Below are positions 62,574-63,769 of a stretch of DNA of 63,769 bases, one piece after another. The DNA is taken from contig JAUCQB010000172.1 in assembly GCA_030372985.1 (NCBI GenBank), positions 1-63,769 on the forward strand, read 5' to 3'. Within the stretch, counting starts at the first letter, position 1, and every line of letters begins with the position of its first letter. This stretch comes from Phycisphaerae bacterium. GTDB taxonomy: Bacteria > Planctomycetota > Phycisphaerae > UBA1845 > PWPN01. The notes under the pieces are model-generated. The model was not told the origin of the DNA, did not search any database, and saw only the letters and a program-made list of their open reading frames with translations. The position numbers and the translations under genes were made by a program.

Positions 62574-63746
62574 GTGCCCCAAAGAACGCCTGCGAACAAG
62601 ACACGCGCAAACCGTCGCTTGCCTGCTACGGACCCTTGGCCCTCGCTCCTTGCCGCCCGTCCCATCTCTCAACGTCTGTTGCACTGGTACGACCGGAATC
62701 GCCGCGACCTGCCCTGGCGACGGCATGCCGATGATCCCTATGCCCAGCTCCTGGCCGAGTTCATGCTTCAGCAGACCCAGGTCAACACCGTTCTGAACTA
62801 CTACGAGCGGTTCATCAAGCGTTTCCCGACCGTCGGGTCACTGGCCGCTGCCGACCTCGATGATGTGCTCACGCTCTGGTCCGGCCTGGGCTACTACAGC
62901 CGTGCCCGCAATCTGCACGCCGCCGCTCGGAGGATCGTCGAGCAGCACGGCGGGACTGTGCCCCAGGCCGTGGACGAGCTGATGACCCTTCCCGGCATCG
63001 GTCGCTACACGGCCGGAGCCATCGCCTCGATTGCTTACGGTGCCCGTGCCCCCGTGCTTGACGGCAACGTCATCCGTGTCCTCATGCGCCTGCTGGCCAT
63101 GACGGACGACCCGAAATCACCCACTGCAAGAAGCAGGCTTTGGGAGTGCGCCGAAAGCCTCTTGCCGCGGAAGCGTTGCGGCGACTTCAACCAGGCCCTG
63201 ATGGAGCTCGGAGCCACTCTCTGTTCGCCGCGAGCACCGAGTTGCGACGCGTGTCCTCTGAGACAATCCTGCCGGGCACACCTGCGCGGTCTGACCGGCC
63301 GGATTCCGCCACCGGCTGCCCGCGCCCGCGTATTGTCGCAGAGAATGCTCGTGGCCGCCGTCCGCAAAGATCACGAACTCCTCTTTGTTCAGCGTCCTGC
63401 GTCCGGGCTCTGGGCCGGTCTCTGGGAGCTGCCCTGCGAGCAGGTCATGGATGGAGAATCCCTCGACAAAGCCCGCGGACGTCTGCAGGCCAACCTGCCG
63501 ATCCGATGCCGTCTGAGCCGATCGCCCATCGGCATCGTGACCCGCCAACTCACCCACCGACGGATCACCTTCGAGATCTTTACCGGCACCGCTCGCGATG
63601 GGCACCGCCCGCCCCGGCCATGGCGATGGATGTCGCCCAGCCCGAACCGCAGAGGCGGCACCAGCCGGGCCTGTGAAGCGATGATCGAACTGCTGGAAGC
63701 CCGCCAGGCGCTCGCCAACCCGGCAAAGACAATAAAGAAGTCATAA
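62574..63746 (+). CDS. mutY: A/G-specific adenine glycosylase
   Basis: 390 residues from GTG 62574, with GGAG just upstream. Removes adenine mispaired with 8-oxoguanine in base-excision repair. The motifs are complete: LLAEFMLQQTQV with catalytic Glu, LPGIGRYTAGAIASIAYG (helix-hairpin-helix), VLDGNVIRVLMRL with catalytic Asp, and a four-cysteine [4Fe-4S] cluster C-x6-C-x2-C-x5-C ending CDACPLRQSC. The C-terminal NUDIX-like 8-oxoG recognition domain covers about 255-370 (LFVQRPASGLWAGLWELP). The first 30 residues are a low-complexity extension; the true start may be internal. Stand-alone housekeeping gene at the right edge. Confidence 0.93.
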   Translation: MPQRTPANKTRANRRLPATDPWPSLLAARPISQRLLHWYDRNRRDLPWRRHADDPYAQLLAEFMLQQTQVNTVLNYYERFIKRFPTVGSLAAADLDDVLTLWSGLGYYSRARNLHAAARRIVEQHGGTVPQAVDELMTLPGIGRYTAGAIASIAYGARAPVLDGNVIRVLMRLLAMTDDPKSPTARSRLWECAESLLPRKRCGDFNQALMELGATLCSPRAPSCDACPLRQSCRAHLRGLTGRIPPPAARARVLSQRMLVAAVRKDHELLFVQRPASGLWAGLWELPCEQVMDGESLDKARGRLQANLPIRCRLSRSPIGIVTRQLTHRRITFEIFTGTARDGHRPPRPWRWMSPSPNRRGGTSRACEAMIELLEARQALANPAKTIKKS

Positions 63747-63769
63747 TTTCTTTATTAAATTAATGCGAT

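Overview
The window is about 64 kb of GC-rich DNA that most likely comes from a planctomycete, probably of the Phycisphaerae type. Evidence: C-terminal dockerin-like calcium repeats (DxDGDVDQxDFxxFQxC) on four secreted proteins, a PEP-CTERM protein, three DUF1559-like pseudopilins, many Tat-exported sugar isomerase-like proteins, and abundant Shine-Dalgarno sites with some GTG/TTG starts. No rRNA, tRNA, CRISPR array, integrase or intact transposase was seen.

Layout. (1) 1-16.3 kb: a truncated DUF1080 remnant at the left edge, then a leftward block of secreted glycan-active proteins. It holds a giant three-part fusion (serine beta-lactamase fold + DUF4038/GH140-like + six-hairpin glycosidase-like), a GH39/GH5-like enzyme, a DUF4038-like enzyme and a beta-lactamase-fold protein (both with dockerins), a lectin-like dockerin protein, a PEP-CTERM protein, a pseudopilin, and a XylR-type (LacI-like sensor + AraC HTH) regulator. 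(2) 16.3-22.3 kb: divergent from that regulator, a rightward catabolic cluster of RuBisCO-like protein, four-carbon acid sugar kinase (DUF1537), BKACE-family enzyme, Asp/Glu racemase-fold protein and MFS anion symporter. The RuBisCO-like protein/kinase pair resembles OiaX/OiaK of D-apiose degradation. GH140 apiosidases carry DUF4038, so the secreted block and this cluster may jointly process a branched sugar from pectin. (3) 22.3-28.7 kb: NUDIX protein with a decayed coupled gene, a pseudopilin, a lipoprotein with a serpin-like C-terminus, an Smr protein and a Spy/CpxP-like LTxxQ protein. (4) 28.7-45 kb: a modular exported amidase, a Tat-exported xylose-isomerase-like protein, three Tat-exported L-fucose/arabinose-isomerase-like paralogues, a small membrane protein, a secreted TIM-barrel hydrolase and a GH106-like rhamnosidase. 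(5) 45-61 kb: an envelope and signalling region. It has an HtrA protease, an HtrA-like protein without catalytic residues, a YjbQ protein, an MscK-type channel, a TPR protein, a DUF1648 membrane protein, and a histidine kinase and OmpR-type regulator separated by a pseudopilin and a zinc-ribbon membrane protein. (6) 61-63.8 kb: L-rhamnonate dehydratase and MutY, with a 73-bp exact copy of an mscK segment between them.

The common theme is extracellular attack on plant polysaccharide (rhamnose, probably apiose or fucose branches) with intracellular acid-sugar catabolism, set beside envelope quality-control genes. All functions are read from motifs. No database search was run.
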